DNA from: an uncultured Lachnospiraceae bacterium
Lineage (GTDB): Bacteria; Bacillota; Clostridia; Lachnospirales; Lachnospiraceae
Reading direction: 5' to 3'
Length of the DNA stretch: 55,752 nt
Assembly (NCBI GenBank): GCA_910585635.1
Contig: CAJUFE010000027.1
Span: 1 to 55,752, forward strand
The translations under genes and the position numbers were made by a program. Of this stretch, positions 53,256-55,752 are shown one piece after another (position 1 is the stretch's first letter; every line of letters begins with the position of its first letter). The notes below the pieces were generated by a model. That model did not search any database and had not been told where the DNA came from. It was given only the letters and a program-made list of their open reading frames with translations.

Positions 53256-53561
53256 TTATTTTTCTATTGCGGAGATCTGATCTTCCCATGCACTTTGAAG
53301 GAAGCTTATAGCCATATCCTTCTCCAATTTGTCCATACCTTCTCTAAATACTATCTTTTCGTCAATCCCGAGTTTTAATAACGCTCCCATGGAAACATGC
53401 CCTACTTTATAGTATCCTAACATTTTATGTTCATTACTTAATGCCCCTGATAACTGGAACGATCTATCAACTATGACCTTATCTGTGATATGATCTTTAA
53501 CTATGTAAGAACCTTTTGAGCATCTATACGGATCCTTCCGGCGCACACCAAAAAAGAACAA
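53256..53561 (-). CDS. Immunity-like protein or fragment of unknown family
   Basis: 101 codons; the region SYIVKDHITDKVIVDRSFQLSGALSNEHKMLGYYKVGHVSMGALLKLGIDEKIVF is coherent. The first 15 residues (FFFGVRRKDPYRC) look like foreign sequence joined at the start, and no good ribosome site is seen. Possibly an immunity gene that lost its true start. Confidence 0.45.
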   Translation of the reverse strand: MFFFGVRRKDPYRCSKGSYIVKDHITDKVIVDRSFQLSGALSNEHKMLGYYKVGHVSMGALLKLGIDEKIVFREGMDKLEKDMAISFLQSAWEDQISAIEK

Positions 53562-53657
53562 CTCTTCCTATCGCCCCTTTCATTATTCTTGACTTTCGTT
53601 CTTGCAGGATATGTATCCCGCGCATGGGCCTCCGTTCTGAAAGGACGGGCAAATGTT

Positions 53658-53912
53658 CTATCGATCACGATCATTTTCTATCCATCCTTTTATATCTTCA
53701 ATAGAATATAAATGATCATTTGGTCCTATCATTTCATCTATACTTGATACAGAAACAAGATAATGCCATGCTTCTATATCATTTACTTCAACATTTTCAT
53801 CATTTCTTATCAAATCTAACGCCCACTTTCCAACTTCCTCCCTTGTCATCTTATTGTTTATGACCTGCTTTAATCTATAAGTTATCTCATCTGTTTTAGG
53901 TTGGATCATCAT
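53658..53912 (-). CDS. Small immunity-type protein (84 aa)
   Basis: AGGAGGAG precedes the ATG at 53912. The pattern YRLKQVINNKMTREEVGKWALDLIRNDENVEVNDIEAWHYLVSVSSIDE is shared by a common family of short helical immunity proteins. No membrane part. Confidence 0.6.
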   Translation of the reverse strand: MMIQPKTDEITYRLKQVINNKMTREEVGKWALDLIRNDENVEVNDIEAWHYLVSVSSIDEMIGPNDHLYSIEDIKGWIENDRDR

Positions 53913-53940
53913 GTTCTCCTCCTACTTTTTTAGATAGTTC

Positions 53941-54246
53941 TTATCCCACCCCCTCCGCTCCTTCCATATCCCGCTCGATCGCTGTTGTCGTCAGGTCCTC
54001 CATGAACCCTTCAAAGGACCTCACATCATGATCCACCAGCAGCCGTTCCAATGCGGCCAGCATGTATGTCCCCTCCAGATCATCCGGATCGTAGAGCGTG
54101 ATGATCTCCTTCCCGTTCACCCGTAATTTGACCTGACCTTGGGTCACCTCTAATATCTTCATATCTCCGTCTTCTGCCGGTTCATATCCCAAAACTACCT
54201 TTTCCAGCTCGCGTCTCTTGGATATCTGTACTAATGATCTTAACAA
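53941..54246 (-). CDS. Unknown small protein (101 aa)
   Basis: The start is TTG at 54246 with a distant GGAG; an inner ATG (MKILEVTQGQVKLRVNGKEIITLYDPDDLEGTY) is possible. It is more GC-rich than its neighbours. No family recognised; style fits an immunity protein. Confidence 0.4.
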   Translation of the reverse strand: MLRSLVQISKRRELEKVVLGYEPAEDGDMKILEVTQGQVKLRVNGKEIITLYDPDDLEGTYMLAALERLLVDHDVRSFEGFMEDLTTTAIERDMEGAEGVG

Positions 54247-54384
54247 TGACAGTGATCCGCTCCTTTGATCTTCACATATCCCAAAATGCCCTCCGCTAAA
54301 ATTGATGTTCCATCCACTCCTCCACTATCATCTTCATACCGATCGTTTTCCATCTATGCATTTGCTGTGATCGGGCTTCCTTTG

Positions 54385-54666
54385 CTATATGGAAATTTCC
54401 CAGGCATTAGCAACTTGAACTGAACCCTTTTCTCCAGGTTTTAAAGCATTAGCAATTTTAGTAGATCGCATAGTTTTATCATCAAGCCTCCGTCCGCTTG
54501 CCATGGTCAGATAGTTTCCATTGTCCTGATCCATCAAGATATCCAGGTGATATCCGTTTTGGGCAGGCTCTTTCTTGTTCCTGTAGATGATGCCTGTGCA
54601 GATGCCTGCCCCAGCGATCTTTTGGTGATGACACCGCACAAGAGCTGTAGGGATATCCAGCGGCAT
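54385..54666 (-). pseudogene. Small remnant of unknown family
   Basis: 93 codons, with GAGICTGIIYRNKKEPAQNGYHLDILMDQDNGNYLTMASG near the middle. It has no good ribosome site and shares the DNA with two other open frames. Probably the end of a lost gene. Confidence 0.35.
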
Positions 54667-54761
54667 TGTGTCCCATAGATCTCTCCGTCAGGGGATCGCA
54701 TCCTCCTTTTCCCATTTGGACATAAACAACCAAAACAGGCATCCAAACTTTTATATGGGAT

Positions 54762-54985
54762 CTAAGCCTCCAATTTAAGATCTCCTGTATCGTATCTGAA
54801 AGGAAATGTATGTGACCATATGATATTTCTCTCTTCTAAAAGACATATATCATCATATATATCTGAAGTTAATAACATTTCGCTGTTTATTTCCTTTCTT
54901 AGATGATCACAAAAGCAGATGACCTTTTCTAATATCTCAACGTTTATTTTTTTCCTTTAACTCTACTATAAATACATATTGACAT
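54762..54985 (-). pseudogene. Small immunity-like gene with a one-base frameshift in an A7 run
   Basis: From the ATG at 54985 (AGGAGG 5 bp before) the frame reads MSICIYSRVKGKK, then stops. Adding one A to the run of seven A gives a continuous 74-residue frame INVEILEKVICFCDHLRKEINSEMLLTSDIYDDICLLEERNIIWSHTFPFRYDTGDLKLEA ending at 54762. The complete form looks like an immunity protein. The change could be a real mutation, a phase-variable site or a sequencing error. Confidence 0.55.
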
Positions 54986-55330
54986 CATATCCTCCTATGG
55001 GTAGATCGAGCGTACTTGTCCATTTTTACGATCAAAACCTCTTGTGATCCTTCAATATCTCCTTATTGGATCAAGAGCTCCGACCAAGATCCGCCATCAT
55101 CAACGTCACCGCCATATAGGGATATTTGATATGCATGTACTTCTCCCCCCACTGGTCGATGTGCTCCCTCCAGTCGGGGACCGTCCCCGCCCCTGTCCAG
55201 TCTCCGTTCATGTAAGGGATCATGTAGTCCCCCAGCCCGGACCGCCAGTCTGGCAGGCCGAGGAGCCTGAATGTCTGCCTCCGTTTTTTGATACCTGGAT
55301 ACTGACTGCTCTCATATACTCGGGCCTGTT
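54986..55330 (-). pseudogene. Tail of a lost minus-strand protein
   Basis: No complete gene in 345 bp. On the minus strand a frame without start reads RRQTFRLLGLPDWRSGLGDYMIPYMNGDWTGAGTVPDWREHIDQWGEKYMHIKYPYMAVTLMMADLGRSS and stops near 55075. It looks like a genuine protein end, but I cannot name it. Confidence 0.4.
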
Positions 55331-55570
55331 TTATCCAACCACCGGCTCGATCAGATAGAACATATCATCTTCTTCCCATCCTTCAAATACGGCATCTTCT
55401 TCTTTTAAGACCGTCAGCCGGCCGCATTTAACCCCTGATCGTGCCTTTTCCCGAGCTCCCGGTGCTATGCCCACTACATCCTCCCAGACCACCCTCCCCC
55501 GATAGATAAGGATACTTGGCGCTATGATGATAAAGAACGCATATATTGTTTTTTTGATCCATCCATCCAT
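55331..55570 (-). CDS. Small membrane protein (79 aa)
   Basis: A GGAGGG site lies before the ATG. One membrane helix (residues 5-23, KKTIYAFFIIIAPSILIY) is followed by a soluble acidic tail (LTVLKEEDAVFEGWEEDDMFYLIEP). No family recognised. It may be truncated, since a coherent protein tail in another frame follows directly. Confidence 0.5.
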   Translation of the reverse strand: MDGWIKKTIYAFFIIIAPSILIYRGRVVWEDVVGIAPGAREKARSGVKCGRLTVLKEEDAVFEGWEEDDMFYLIEPVVG

Positions 55571-55657
55571 TTCTTTCCCTCCGTCCCTGATCCATAAACA
55601 CCAATACTGACCAACATCACTATATCCATATTTTACATCTGGCAGATGTTCAGAGAG

Positions 55658-55752
55658 TCACCGCCGGGCATCTAAAGTATCTATCGGCAGCCCTCCGTTT
55701 TCCAGCTGGATCTCCACATGCTCTCCATCGGTGTACACCACATGGAGCAATG
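55658..55752 (-). CDS. 3' end of a gene that continues past the window
   Basis: The minus-strand frame reads LLHVVYTDGEHVEIQLENGGLPIDTLDARR and stops at 55658-55660. The gene's start is outside the window. Too short to name. Confidence 0.4.
   Translation of the reverse strand, partial: LLHVVYTDGEHVEIQLENGGLPIDTLDARR

Noticed and set aside
1..55752. CRISPR arrays, rRNA and tRNA genes
   Set aside because: The repeats seen are contiguous tandem units without spacers, and no tRNA or rRNA pattern was found by eye.

Overview
The window looks like chromosomal DNA from a member of the Bacillota, class Clostridia, most likely a Lachnospiraceae relative. The signs are a mannose-family PTS operon, pyruvate phosphate dikinase with the usual clostridial signature, AddAB instead of RecBCD, ScpA/ScpB, DUF6062 and SF0329 family proteins, and perfect Bacillus-type ribosome binding sites. 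This is inference from gene content; no ribosomal RNA is present. Most genes lie on the minus strand. GATC is unusually frequent throughout.

Region 1 (1-6.5 kb) is one minus-strand sugar operon behind a clear promoter: an RpiR-type regulator, two mannose-6-phosphate-isomerase-like proteins (one with a large extra N-terminal part), then PTS IIA, IIB and a fused IIC-IID. Region 2 (6.7-13.5 kb) holds a methyl-accepting chemotaxis protein followed by an unusual ADP-ribosylglycohydrolase/macrodomain fusion with its own terminator, and ppdK. Region 3 (13.5-29.5 kb) is housekeeping: addB-addA, a small membrane protein on the plus strand, and a long minus-strand cluster DUF6062 - phosphoesterase - scpA - scpB - dut - TPR protein - hflX that ends in a strong terminator. 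Its most unusual trait is in-frame tandem repeats of 18 to 45 bp inserted in, or between, otherwise conserved genes (AddA, AddB twice, ScpB, DUF6062, the scpA and dut flanks).

Region 4 (29.5-38 kb) carries a glycogen debranching enzyme, an AlbA_2-type regulator, a truncated glycosyltransferase, a MITE-like element, a MATE pump divergent from a MerR regulator with a MerR-type 19-bp-spacer promoter, and an SF0329 protein.

Region 5 (38-55.7 kb) is an accessory island. It is an array of mostly AT-rich small genes on the minus strand that belong to, or resemble, immunity families of polymorphic toxins (SUKH-1, SUKH-3, DUF3969, DUF1963, CdiI-like, DUF7716, YezG), mixed with orphan or broken Rhs toxin tips, a three-gene cassette (DUF4869 protein, small P-loop ATPase, TOPRIM-like protein), two repeat-bearing paralogous surface proteins and several pseudogenes. 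No intact full-length toxin is seen; the source Rhs gene probably lies beyond the right edge. The best candidates for something new are the three-gene ATPase cassette, the macrodomain fusion next to the chemoreceptor, and the spread of in-frame minisatellites.
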